Assembly (NCBI GenBank): GCA_013003465.1 | Contig: JABDIZ010000253.1 | Span: 1-15,214 of the forward strand | Direction of reading: 5' to 3' | Length of the DNA stretch: 15,214 bases | Origin: Rhodothermaceae bacterium | GTDB lineage: Bacteria; Bacteroidota; Rhodothermia; Rhodothermales; Rubricoccaceae | In this document: in pieces, positions 1 through 7,166 of the stretch | How the letters are laid out: each line of letters begins with the position of its first letter | Position numbering within the stretch: the stretch's first letter is position 1 | Notes under the pieces: generated by a model | The model's input: the letters and a program-made list of their open reading frames with translations, nothing else | The model's database searches: none | What the model was told of the DNA's origin: nothing | Position numbers and translations under genes: made by a program

Positions 1-503
1 ACAGCCTCCCGGCCCGCCACACCTACGGCGACACCGGCACCTACACGGTGACCATCACCGCAACGAACGCCTACGGGAGCGACACCTGCACGGTGACCGT
101 CACCGTCGGCGATACGTTCTGCGATGAGGTGACCGAACTCAACACGGTCTACTTCGAGTACGGCATGAGCGCACTGACGGCCGAAGGCCGCAGCCGCCTC
201 GACGAGAACCTCGAAGTGCTCCGCCGTTGCCCGGACATCTGCGTGGTCATCAACGCCTACGCCGATGACAGCGAGAGCGACAAGCTCCGCCTCTCCGAGC
301 GTCGCGCTGAGGAAGTCAAGGCGTACTACGTCGCCAACGGCATCGACGAAAGCCGCATCCTCGCCCGCGGCCTCGGCGAAGCACCGGACTCCGATTCCAA
401 GTCGGATCCGGGCCCGGGTGACCGGAACGCCCGCCGTGCGGAGTCCATCCCGGTCGACTGCGACCGCATGGATGACATGGACATGGGCGACGACGGGATG
501 TAA
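1..503 (+). CDS. PKD-OmpA family outer-membrane/peptidoglycan-binding protein, 3' end only
   Basis: The reading frame is open from base 3 and runs off the left edge, so the true start is not in the window. The GTG at 48 lies inside a domain and is not a start. The visible part opens with the end of a PKD-like beta-sandwich (HTYGDTGTYTVTITATN, then a TVTVTV strand), followed directly by an OmpA-like peptidoglycan-binding domain. In that domain I see NTVYFEYG, an Asp in the AYADD segment, and LSERRAEEV. This Asp and Arg match the residues that hold diaminopimelate in the OmpA family. The domain ends with RRAESIPVDC. Cysteines sit at the start of the domain (codon 120-122), in RRCPDIC, and at the end (codon 459-461). 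The likely role is tethering an outer-membrane or surface protein to the cell wall. The domain is a paralogue of the one in the next gene (NxxYFEYG and ESIPxDC are shared). A strong terminator follows. The family is secure; the missing N-terminus is unknown. Confidence 0.9.
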   Translation, partial: SLPARHTYGDTGTYTVTITATNAYGSDTCTVTVTVGDTFCDEVTELNTVYFEYGMSALTAEGRSRLDENLEVLRRCPDICVVINAYADDSESDKLRLSERRAEEVKAYYVANGIDESRILARGLGEAPDSDSKSDPGPGDRNARRAESIPVDCDRMDDMDMGDDGM

Positions 504-834
504 GCCGCATCCCAGACGCTCCGTCTGACACAGAAGGGCGGCCTACCGATCGGTGGGCCGCCCTTCTCTTGTGTAGACCTATAGACCTATCGAGGCGCGC
601 GTCCCGCGTCCTGTGCGAAGCCCGTGCTCAGAGCGAGGCTCTGGGAGGTACCCCCTGGTGAGAAAATGGCTCTATAGGCCACAGCGATGTAACCCGGTGC
701 GGCCCGACTCTACTGCTGATTCCTCTACTCCGCGGATATGTCGGCTTTTTGACTCGGGGCCTGCCAACCGACCTGATTTCGCCTGGGTCGTGCGCCGCGC
801 TGGCGCTCTCTTGCTCCACCAGTCCTGACGCTCC
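504..834. other. 331-bp intergenic region between the two OmpA genes
   Basis: I see no convincing gene here. The open frame at 613-828 has arginine/serine-rich noise composition and no family resemblance. The region holds the terminator above, an 8-bp tandem repeat (tagaccta at 574-581 and 582-589), and a small hairpin with arms cagagc (629-634) and gctctg (638-643) around a GAG loop. The inverted heptamers cctatag (578-584) and ctatagg (672-678) lie further apart. The promoter for the next gene should be here, but I cannot point to convincing promoter boxes. Confidence 0.6.
532..572 (+). terminator. Intrinsic terminator after the first PKD-OmpA gene
   Basis: The arms agaagggcggcc (532-543) and ggccgcccttct (556-567) pair perfectly. 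The stem continues through a T-G pair and A-T, C-G, C-G pairs to a gatc tetraloop, giving about 16 bp. The downstream tract cttgt is only moderately T-rich. It lies 28 bases after the stop codon, as expected for a gene-end terminator. The hairpin is nearly symmetric, but no gene arrives from the other side. Confidence 0.85.
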
Positions 835-2142
835 ATGTTCTCCCGCACGCTCTCCCTCGCGCTCGGCTTTGTGCTCGTGACCGCCCTCGGGCTCGCGACG
901 AGCGCACAGGCCCAACCGTATCGCACGCTGGACGAGGACGGCTCCACCGATCGCTACAGCGTACCCGGCGTACGGCTGGGCGTCAGTGCCGGGCTCTTCG
1001 CCTACAACGGTCCCAACATCCTGTACGGCACCGTTGATGCCCAGGACTCGGTGACCAAGGCCCGCTTGGGCGTGACGGCCCACGTCTCCTTCCCGCTCGT
1101 GCGCGACCGCCTCTACCTCCGGACCACGGCAGGGCTGCTTAACATCGGCGCCGACACGGACGAGGACGCAGGACCCGGCCAGAATCCGTTCCTGACGAAC
1201 GAGGTGTTCCTGGGCGAGGGCGACCTGCTGGTCAACCTGATTTCCTACCGGCGCTCGAGCCTCGTCCCGTACGTGTTCACTGGGTTCGGTGCCCTCGTGG
1301 CCGACCCCTTCGGCCAAGATGAGTTCATTGACGCGCTCGACCGCGACCGCACGGCCTACTTCATTCCGGCAGGTGTGGGCGTGGACATTCGGGTTTCGCG
1401 CAACGTCTCCTTCTACCTCGAAGGCAGCTACCGCTTCATCCTGAACGAGGTGGGCCAGGAGCTGAGCCCGAGCGTGGCCAATGCCTTCGGTGACGACCCG
1501 TGCGCGACGGACCCGGAGGGCATGGAATGCAAGTGCAAGAAATTCCCCGAGAAGCCAGAGTGCAAAGAAAAGCCCCCGGGCGAAGTCGATCCTGAAGGTG
1601 AACGCTCCTTCGATGAACGCTTCCGCACGGGCGGCCTAGCTGCCGGGTTCAACTTCGGCTTCGGGGGCGCCCCGCCGCCCCCGCCGCCCGTCGTCGTGCC
1701 GCCTGCTCCTCCGGTTGTACCGCCGCCGCCCGTGATCGTGCCGCCGCAGCCCATCGTGTGCGACCTCACCGAACTGAACGCGATCTACTTCGAGTACGGC
1801 AGCACGAGCCTCACCGACGACGCCCGCGATCTCCTTGAGAACAACGTACAGCTCCTGCGCGAACATCCCGAGTGCTGCCTTTTCATCGATGGCTACACGG
1901 ATACGTCGGAGTACGACGAGTTCGGGATGCCGCTCGCGGGCCAGCGGGCTCAGGTGGTCTACGACTATTACCTCGACCGTGGCATCGCCGCTGACCGGAT
2001 GCACGTCCGCAATCGGGGCGCCTCGTTCCCGCCCTGCGACAAGGAGGACCCGGAGGAAGGCTGCCGCTATGGCCGCCGCGTCGAATCCATTCCGCTGGAC
2101 TGTAGCAACTTCCTCGACCGCATCGGAGCGGACAGGAACTAA
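835..2142 (+). CDS. OmpA-family outer-membrane beta-barrel protein with cysteine-rich loop and proline-rich linker
   Basis: This is a 435-residue exported protein. A signal peptide covers residues 1-26, with likely cleavage after AQA. Residues of about 40-285 have alternating strands typical of an outer-membrane barrel, ending near GGLAAGFNFGFGG. A proline/valine linker follows (about 286-306), then an OmpA-like domain (309-423) with NAIYFEYG, GYTD and GQRAQVV. The GYTD Asp and the QRAQ Arg match the peptidoglycan-binding pair. The barrel is interrupted near residues 220-250 by a charged insert with C223, C232, C234 and C243, spaced CX8CXCX8C. The OmpA domain has six further cysteines (309, 347, 348, 401, 410, 423). 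The likely role is an outer-membrane anchor to peptidoglycan. The ATG at 835 gives a complete signal peptide and follows a pyrimidine-rich tract. The gene sits between two terminators, so it is probably transcribed alone. The family is clear; the function of the insert is unknown. Confidence 0.92.
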   Translation: MFSRTLSLALGFVLVTALGLATSAQAQPYRTLDEDGSTDRYSVPGVRLGVSAGLFAYNGPNILYGTVDAQDSVTKARLGVTAHVSFPLVRDRLYLRTTAGLLNIGADTDEDAGPGQNPFLTNEVFLGEGDLLVNLISYRRSSLVPYVFTGFGALVADPFGQDEFIDALDRDRTAYFIPAGVGVDIRVSRNVSFYLEGSYRFILNEVGQELSPSVANAFGDDPCATDPEGMECKCKKFPEKPECKEKPPGEVDPEGERSFDERFRTGGLAAGFNFGFGGAPPPPPPVVVPPAPPVVPPPPVIVPPQPIVCDLTELNAIYFEYGSTSLTDDARDLLENNVQLLREHPECCLFIDGYTDTSEYDEFGMPLAGQRAQVVYDYYLDRGIAADRMHVRNRGASFPPCDKEDPEEGCRYGRRVESIPLDCSNFLDRIGADRN

Positions 2143-2171
2143 GCCCGGTTCCTGCACCCCGGAATCCGAGC

Positions 2172-2204
2172 AGCGCCATCGCCTTCACAGGCGGTGGCGC
2201 TTTT
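2172..2204 (+). terminator. Intrinsic terminator after the second OmpA gene
   Basis: The arms agcgccatcgcc (2172-2183) and ggcggtggcgct (2190-2201) form a 12-bp stem with one T-G pair around a 6-base loop. TTTT follows at 2201-2204. It lies 29 bases after the OmpA stop. The hairpin contains the GTG at 2194 that would be the longest possible start for queG, which argues against that start. Confidence 0.92.
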
Positions 2205-2241
2205 CTGTGGAAGCCTGACGGGCCTCGTGCGTTGGACCCCC

Positions 2242-3234
2242 ATGCCCGGATTCGACTCACAGGCTCAGGAGCGACTCGCCCGCGATCTCAAAGCGGAGGC
2301 TCGCCGCCTCGGCTTCGACGCCTGTGGCATTGCCGAGGCCACGCGGCTCGACAAGGAGGCCCGCCGCCTCGAACGCTGGCTGCACGAGGAGCGCCATGCG
2401 ACGATGGGCTGGATGGCGAACCACTTCGAGAAGCGTGTAGACCCGCGTCGGCTCGTGCCTGGCGCCCGATCAGTCGTTTCGGTGCTGCACAGCTACTATC
2501 AGCCGGTCGAGCCTGACCAGAGCCCCACGACCGGGCAAATCAGCCGCTATGCGTGGGGCGATGACTACCACGACGTGCTCAAGGAGAAACTCGCGGCCCT
2601 CTTCGACTGGCTCGACACGCGCGTCGGTGGTGCAGGAGGGCGGGCCTTCGTGGACTCGGCGCCGGTGCTCGACAAGGTGTGGGCGCAGCGGGCCGGGCTC
2701 GGCTGGCAGGGCAAACACACCAACCTCATCAGCCGCCAACTCGGCTCATTCGTCTTCGTCGGCGAGTTGATCGTGGACGTGCCGCTGGCCTCGGACGATC
2801 CGTTCGCCGCCGACTACTGTGGCTCCTGCACGCGCTGCCTCGACGCATGCCCCACGGACGCCCTCGACGCCCCCTACCAGATCGACGGCAGCCGTTGCAT
2901 CTCGTACTGGACCATCGAGCATCGCGGCGAAGGCTTCCCGGAGGACATCGCGCGCGACTTCGGCACATGGCTCTTCGGCTGCGACATCTGCCAGGACGTG
3001 TGCCCCTGGAACAGGTTCAAGCGCCCCACGAAAGACGCGCGCTTCCTCCCCCGCGAGGGCGTCACCGACACCGAGCTCCGGGAGTGGGCAGAGATCAGCT
3101 TGGAAGAGTTCCGTCGCCGCTTCCGCCGCAGCCCGGTCAAGCGCACCAAGTTCGACGGGTTTCAGCGCAACGTGAAGCAGGCCCTGGAGAATGTCGAGAA
3201 TGGGAGAGCAGAGCAGAGAGCGCGCAGAGCGTGA
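2242..3234 (+). CDS. queG: Epoxyqueuosine reductase QueG
   Basis: QueG reduces epoxyqueuosine to queuosine in tRNA, the last step of queuosine synthesis, using cobalamin and two [4Fe-4S] clusters in the cytosol. From the ATG at 2242 the protein has 330 residues, within the family range. Seen in order: LGFDACGIAEA near the N-terminus, MGWM and FEKRVDPRRLVPGARSV, RYAWGDDYHDVLK, and FVDSAPVLDK with the family's conserved Asp at residue 138. Cluster ligands follow: CGSCTRCLDACP (C193, C196, C199, C203), C219, and CDICQDVCPWN (C247, C250, C254). The frame extends upstream to a GTG at 2194, but that codon lies inside the preceding terminator hairpin, so 2242 is preferred; it is preceded by a C-run, not a Shine-Dalgarno. 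The last 15 residues are polar and poorly conserved. The gene is convergent with the histidine kinase, with a 16-bp gap. Confidence 0.95.
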   Translation: MPGFDSQAQERLARDLKAEARRLGFDACGIAEATRLDKEARRLERWLHEERHATMGWMANHFEKRVDPRRLVPGARSVVSVLHSYYQPVEPDQSPTTGQISRYAWGDDYHDVLKEKLAALFDWLDTRVGGAGGRAFVDSAPVLDKVWAQRAGLGWQGKHTNLISRQLGSFVFVGELIVDVPLASDDPFAADYCGSCTRCLDACPTDALDAPYQIDGSRCISYWTIEHRGEGFPEDIARDFGTWLFGCDICQDVCPWNRFKRPTKDARFLPREGVTDTELREWAEISLEEFRRRFRRSPVKRTKFDGFQRNVKQALENVENGRAEQRARRA

Positions 3235-3246
3235 AAACGTCTGCGC
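3222..3246. other. Hairpin with GAAA tetraloop between convergent queG and kinase genes
   Basis: The arms gcgcaga (3222-3228) and tctgcgc (3240-3246) pair perfectly. After a single bulged G (3229), cgt (3230-3232) pairs with acg (3237-3239) across a GAAA loop (3233-3236). The queG stop codon (3232-3234) lies at the loop. No T-run follows on either strand, so it is not a standard intrinsic terminator. It could act as a 3'-end stabiliser or a pause site for the queG transcript. The GNRA loop forms only in the + strand RNA. Confidence 0.55.
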
Positions 3247-3250
3247 CGGT

Positions 3251-5659
3251 TCACCCTTTCTCCGTCTCCCTCATTCTCTTCAGCGTCACGACAAACCGCG
3301 AGCCCTTCTCCTTCTCGCTCTCCACTTGGATGGTGCCACCCATCGCGTCGAGGAGGCGGCGCACGATGGCGAGGCCGAGACCGCTGCCCTCATACGCCCG
3401 ATTGAGACGGTAGTCCTCCTGCGAGAAGGGCGCGAACAGCCCGTCCAGGTAGGTCTCGGCGATGCCGACGCCGGTGTCTTCCACGATGAGGCGTACGGCC
3501 TCATCATCCACCCTCGTGCGCAGCGTGATCTGGCCCGCCTCCGTGAACTTGACCGCGTTGGATACGAGATGATCCACGACTTGCGTCACACGGTCGGGGT
3601 CACCCGCTACGAGAGGCTCCGCCGTCGCAGGATCGAAGGCCACCCTCACGCCTTTGGCCTCGGCCCCGGCCTGATACTCTGCAAGGACGCCTTCGATGGC
3701 CGGATGCAGCGCCACGGCAGTGTGTTGGAGCGTGAGCGCGCCGGTCTCCAGACGAGCGAGGTCGAACAGGTTGTGGACGAGGTGCAACGCGCGCCGCGTG
3801 TTCTCGGCGATGATGCCTGTGAACTCGCCGATCTGCGGGGGAAGGGCTTCGGCGCCCAGTTCGTCCACCTCGCCTTTGAGCAGTTCGGCAAAGCCACGGA
3901 TGGCGCCGAGAGGCGAGCGGATCTCGTGACTCATCATAGCCATGAAGCTGGTCTTGGCCTGGCTGGCTTGCTCTGCCGCATGCTTGGCCTGACGCAGGGT
4001 TTCCTCCGCGCGCTTCTGCTCGGTCACGTCCGAGACGAGCCCGCCTACGATCGGTCGACCGCTCGGGCTCCGGCTCGGCGTCGCGCTCTCGCGGATCCAC
4101 CGGACGGCGCCGTCGTCTGGGCGCCGAATGCGGTAACTGAGCCGACTGGGATCGCCCGCCTGCAAGGCTGCTTCGTGGGCACTGAAGGCATCTCGGTCCT
4201 CTTCGTGGATGAGGCCCGCCCACTCGATCCCCTCGGCGTTCTCGGCCTCCTCCACCAGATTCGCCGCTGCGCATCCGGTGAGATGCTCGAACTGTGGCGT
4301 GACGAAGGCGTAGCGCCGGTTTCCGTTGAGGTCGTGGGCGAAGCTGAAGAGCCCATCGCTGAGATCGGCGACCGTCTGGCGATACCGGGCCTCGGCGCCG
4401 GTCCAGGCCCATAGCGTCTCGAACAGGCCGATGAGTCGTTGTAACGCGCGCACTTCGGCCACCTGCCACGCTGCACCGCCGTCCAGGCGTTCGAGGAGAA
4501 AGAGCCCGATGCGCTCGCCTTCATCCTGAAACGGCACGAGTACCGCCGCTTCACACGCAGCGGCATCGAGCAGCGCCTGGGACGTGCCGCCTCGCTCCGC
4601 ACGAAGGGGCTGACCGGCGGCGAGCGTGGGCCACGCGGACAGATCCACTTCGAGCGGCTCGGGTATGCTCGCTACATCGGCGGTCCAGAGGGTTACGGAG
4701 ATGAGCGTCTCGCTTTCATCGCCGAGCAGCACCCGCACCCGATCGGCTCCGGCCGTCCGGCCGAGCAGTGCGACGGTGGCTTCCAGGAAGGCGAGGCCGT
4801 CCGGGCTGCTGAGGGCGGCATTGCGCAAGGTGAGCTCCGCCGCCTCGTACCGCGCCCGTAGGCGAAGCGCCTCGGTGCGCTCCCGCTCAGCCGTCACGTC
4901 CAGCAGCATCAGCACCCCACCCACCTGCCCCGCCTCGGGATCCCGAATCGGCGAGCCGACCACGCGTAGATGGACCCGTATGCCATCCGCCCGGGTATAC
5001 GCCACGTTCCGCACATCAAAGAGGTCGCCTGTCGCCTGCATGCGTTGGAGCGGCTGGAGCAGGTCGGCGTCGAAACCCTCCAGGTCGGCCATGCGGCGTC
5101 CGATCCAGGTGTCGGCAGGCGCCTCTCCTGTGATGCGGCGGGCGCGGTGGCTCTCGAAGGTCACCACCCCCTCGGCGTCGAGATGAACCACCCCGACCGG
5201 GCTCTGTTCGAGGAAGATCTGGTAGAGGGCCTGCGGCAGCAGCTCGCTGGCATCGAGGGCTGCGTCGGTCAGGTCCAGCACCACGCCCTCGAACCCGTCC
5301 TCGGCCGCCGCGATCCGTGCCTCAGCCATACGTACGCTTCCATCGACACGAACGAGCCGGAAGCGAACGACCGCCCGTCCATCGGCGTCTACCTGCCTCA
5401 GTCCCGCCGTGAGCCGGTGCCGATCCTCGGGGTGGACGAGGCGCAGCACCATGTGAGGGGCGGCCAGGGCCTCGGCGTCGTACCCAGTGAGGGCCTCGGC
5501 ACCCGGACCGGCGTAGCGCAGCGTGCCCTCGCGGTCGAGGCGTACGATGACGAAGGGGAGATTCTCCACGCGCGCGCGTAAAGGCGTAGCGTCGGCACTC
5601 GCCGGGGACGCGGGCGCCCGGTCGGCGCGCGGCGCGATGGTCTTGGCAGGGCCGGTCAA
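3251..5659 (-). CDS. Soluble hybrid-sensor histidine kinase, PAS-PAS-GAF-PAS-HisKA-HATPase
   Basis: A cytosolic sensor histidine kinase of about 800 residues with no transmembrane segment. Positions are counted from the TTG at 5659. PAS1 covers about 31-140 (VIVRLDREGTLRYAGPGAE), PAS2 about 145-262 (SPVGVVHLDAEG, ending DVTAERERTE), a GAF-like domain about 270-418, and PAS3 about 425-555 (ending DVTEQKRAEE). HisKA carries the H-box SHEIRSPLGAIRGF with the phospho-acceptor His578. HATPase_c shows the N-box with N701, EDTGVGI near 728, APFSQ, and GSGLGLAIVRRLL, then MGGTIQVESEKEKGSRF. There is no receiver domain and no adjacent response regulator, so it is an orphan kinase. The start is unresolved: there is no ATG between the MFS stop and the middle of PAS1, and in-frame options are TTG 5710, TTG 5659 and GTG 5569. 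The frame stays open upstream to 6691 only as antisense of the MFS gene. It lies about 100 bp downstream of the exporter and may share its transcript. The signal sensed is unknown. Confidence 0.9.
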   Translation of the reverse strand: MTGPAKTIAPRADRAPASPASADATPLRARVENLPFVIVRLDREGTLRYAGPGAEALTGYDAEALAAPHMVLRLVHPEDRHRLTAGLRQVDADGRAVVRFRLVRVDGSVRMAEARIAAAEDGFEGVVLDLTDAALDASELLPQALYQIFLEQSPVGVVHLDAEGVVTFESHRARRITGEAPADTWIGRRMADLEGFDADLLQPLQRMQATGDLFDVRNVAYTRADGIRVHLRVVGSPIRDPEAGQVGGVLMLLDVTAERERTEALRLRARYEAAELTLRNAALSSPDGLAFLEATVALLGRTAGADRVRVLLGDESETLISVTLWTADVASIPEPLEVDLSAWPTLAAGQPLRAERGGTSQALLDAAACEAAVLVPFQDEGERIGLFLLERLDGGAAWQVAEVRALQRLIGLFETLWAWTGAEARYRQTVADLSDGLFSFAHDLNGNRRYAFVTPQFEHLTGCAAANLVEEAENAEGIEWAGLIHEEDRDAFSAHEAALQAGDPSRLSYRIRRPDDGAVRWIRESATPSRSPSGRPIVGGLVSDVTEQKRAEETLRQAKHAAEQASQAKTSFMAMMSHEIRSPLGAIRGFAELLKGEVDELGAEALPPQIGEFTGIIAENTRRALHLVHNLFDLARLETGALTLQHTAVALHPAIEGVLAEYQAGAEAKGVRVAFDPATAEPLVAGDPDRVTQVVDHLVSNAVKFTEAGQITLRTRVDDEAVRLIVEDTGVGIAETYLDGLFAPFSQEDYRLNRAYEGSGLGLAIVRRLLDAMGGTIQVESEKEKGSRFVVTLKRMRETEKG

Positions 5660-5728
5660 AATGAGCGATTCGGGACAGTGAGCGGCGGAACGGGCTCTTC
5701 CGAAGAGCAACCCGTCAGAGCCTCGCGC

Positions 5729-5748
5729 AAAAGCCGATCCGACGGCCT
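5729..5748 (-). terminator. Weak candidate terminator after the first MFS gene
   Basis: On the minus strand a 6-bp stem (aggccg and cggctt, with one G-T pair) around the loop tcggat is followed by TTTT, beginning about 13 bases after the MFS stop codon. The stem is short and the T-tract brief, so termination would be partial at best and transcription could continue into the kinase. Confidence 0.35.
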
Positions 5749-5760
5749 CTTCAGGCTTCG

Positions 5761-7041
5761 TCAGGCCGCTGCCACCCGCTCGGCAGGCACCACCCGTAGC
5801 GTCCAGAGCACCCCGCTCAGCACCTGAATCCCGGCGAACAGCAGCACGGCCGCGCGCAGCCCCATCCCCACCTCCAGCAACACGCCGCCCACCATCACCG
5901 AAACGCTTTCGACGAGCGTTACGAGCAGCCAGTCCGTAGCAATGACGCGGCCGCGGAAGCGGTCCTCCGAACGCTGCTGGAGCATCGTCGTCGAGAGCAC
6001 CCAATTGGCGCCGCCCGCTGCGTGGGCGAAGACCACAAACCCGGCAATCCACACCGTCCAAGGTACCAGGCCCAGGGCGAAGTAACCGAGCCCCGTCGCT
6101 GCGATGCTTGCGCCCAGCACCAGCGGCCACCGCGATGCGTCGGGGAAGGCCGCCCGCGCGAGAACCGGACCGAGCCCTGTGCCCAGCCCGCGCGCGGCGA
6201 ACAGGATGCCCATGCCCGTCGTCTGCGCCTCGGGGAGAAGGGTGTCGCCGAGGAGGGCAAGAATCAGGAGCAGCGCCCCTCCGCCCGCTCCCCAGGAGGC
6301 CTTCGCCCAGACGATGCGCCGCACGCCCGCATGATGGCGCAGGTACGTCCAGCCTTCCCCGACCTGTCGCAGCGCCGCCCGCAGGACCGGCTCCTTCTCG
6401 GATGCAGCCTCGCGTGGTGCGGACACCACCGTCATGCGCGCGATGAAGACCGCGCTGAGGAGATAGGTCAGGCTGTCGAAGACGAACACGGCGTCCGTTC
6501 CGAACACATCCACGGCGAGGCCCCCCGCGGCCGCGCCCACGGCGAGCATCACCGACCATGTTGCGGAGAGCCACGCGTTGGCCGTGAGGAGTTCGCGATT
6601 CGTGGTGATGTTCGGCAGCAGCGCGCTCTTGGCGGGCATGAATACGGCGCTGACGACAATCTGCGCCGAGGCGAGCGTGTAGAGGAGCCACAGGTCACTC
6701 GCGTCGCGGACGAACAGGAAGCCCAGTACGATGACCGCGCGCACGAGGTCGGCCCCGATCATGACGCGGCGGCGGTCGAAGCGGTCCACGAGCACGCCGG
6801 CCAGCGGGGAGGCGAGGGCCAGCGGCAGCAGCTTGGTCACGAGCGCCGCGGCGAGCGCCAGCGCCGAGCCCGATTGGTCCTGCACAATTCGGTAGATCGC
6901 CAGCGTGTTGAACCAGTCGCCGAAGAGCGAGACGACCGAGCCGAACCAGAGCCGCCGCACGTTCGCATTGGTCCGCAGCAGTTCCAGGTAGCCGACATGC
7001 TCGGCATGAAGGGGAGCAGAGGAACGGCGAAGCGGCGGCAT
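5761..7041 (-). CDS. MFS exporter, EntS/MFS_3 (DHA3-type) family
   Basis: This 426-residue multi-spanning membrane protein starts at the ATG at 7041. The N-terminal pattern is typical of the MFS_3 family that includes the enterobactin exporter EntS and macrolide exporters: RRLWFGSVVSLFGDWFNTLAI, then SGSALALAAALVTKLLPLAL, then the motif-A-like loop GVLVDRFDRRRVMIGADLVRA. About 12 hydrophobic segments follow, with a central polar loop rich in Arg and Glu near the middle. The frame continues upstream to a GTG at 7122, but the extra 27 residues are Arg/Pro-rich and unlike the family, so the ATG is preferred. It is preceded by a pyrimidine-rich tract. The likely role is proton-driven efflux of a small hydrophobic compound or siderophore; the substrate cannot be read from sequence. 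It is divergent from tsaE, with 125 bp between the starts, and upstream of the kinase on the same strand. Confidence 0.88.
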   Translation of the reverse strand: MPPLRRSSAPLHAEHVGYLELLRTNANVRRLWFGSVVSLFGDWFNTLAIYRIVQDQSGSALALAAALVTKLLPLALASPLAGVLVDRFDRRRVMIGADLVRAVIVLGFLFVRDASDLWLLYTLASAQIVVSAVFMPAKSALLPNITTNRELLTANAWLSATWSVMLAVGAAAGGLAVDVFGTDAVFVFDSLTYLLSAVFIARMTVVSAPREAASEKEPVLRAALRQVGEGWTYLRHHAGVRRIVWAKASWGAGGGALLLILALLGDTLLPEAQTTGMGILFAARGLGTGLGPVLARAAFPDASRWPLVLGASIAATGLGYFALGLVPWTVWIAGFVVFAHAAGGANWVLSTTMLQQRSEDRFRGRVIATDWLLVTLVESVSVMVGGVLLEVGMGLRAAVLLFAGIQVLSGVLWTLRVVPAERVAAA

Positions 7042-7166
7042 CGAAGCGAGGGCGAGATGCGCCGGTGTACCCGCGATGCCCCCTCGGGTTCGGGTCGGGG
7101 GTCGTCTTCGTCCACCACGCACGCGGTCGGCACCGGTACCTTGCGAGCCCCTTGGTTTGCTCCGCT
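7042..7166. promoter_or_regulatory. Divergent promoter region between the MFS exporter and tsaE
   Basis: This 125-bp gap lies between two divergent starts and must hold promoters for both directions. A ttggtttg at 7152-7159 resembles the Bacteroidota TAnnTTTG -7 box with one mismatch, but it is only 8 bp from the tsaE start and has no partner -33 box that I can see. Placement is by context; no operator is identified. Confidence 0.4.

Noticed and set aside
504..834. Small RNA or peptide gene in the gap between OmpA genes
   Set aside because: Hairpins and short repeats are present, but no promoter-terminator pair or convincing small ORF supports a separate gene.
628..1317. Minus-strand 229-codon frame between the OmpA genes
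   Set aside because: Most of it is antisense to the OmpA signal peptide and barrel; there is no family resemblance.
2194..2241. GTG at 2194 as the queG start
   Set aside because: It lies inside the terminator hairpin of the previous gene, and the extra 16 residues do not resemble QueG.
3191..4414. 407-codon plus-strand open frame overlapping the kinase
   Set aside because: It is antisense to the well-supported HisKA and HATPase domains, and its composition shows no recognisable family. It is a shadow caused by GC-rich codon use.
5660..6691. Upstream extension of the kinase frame to give a 1146-residue protein
   Set aside because: The extra 344 codons are almost entirely the shadow of the MFS exporter on the same strand in another frame, and are Arg/Gly-rich without domains.
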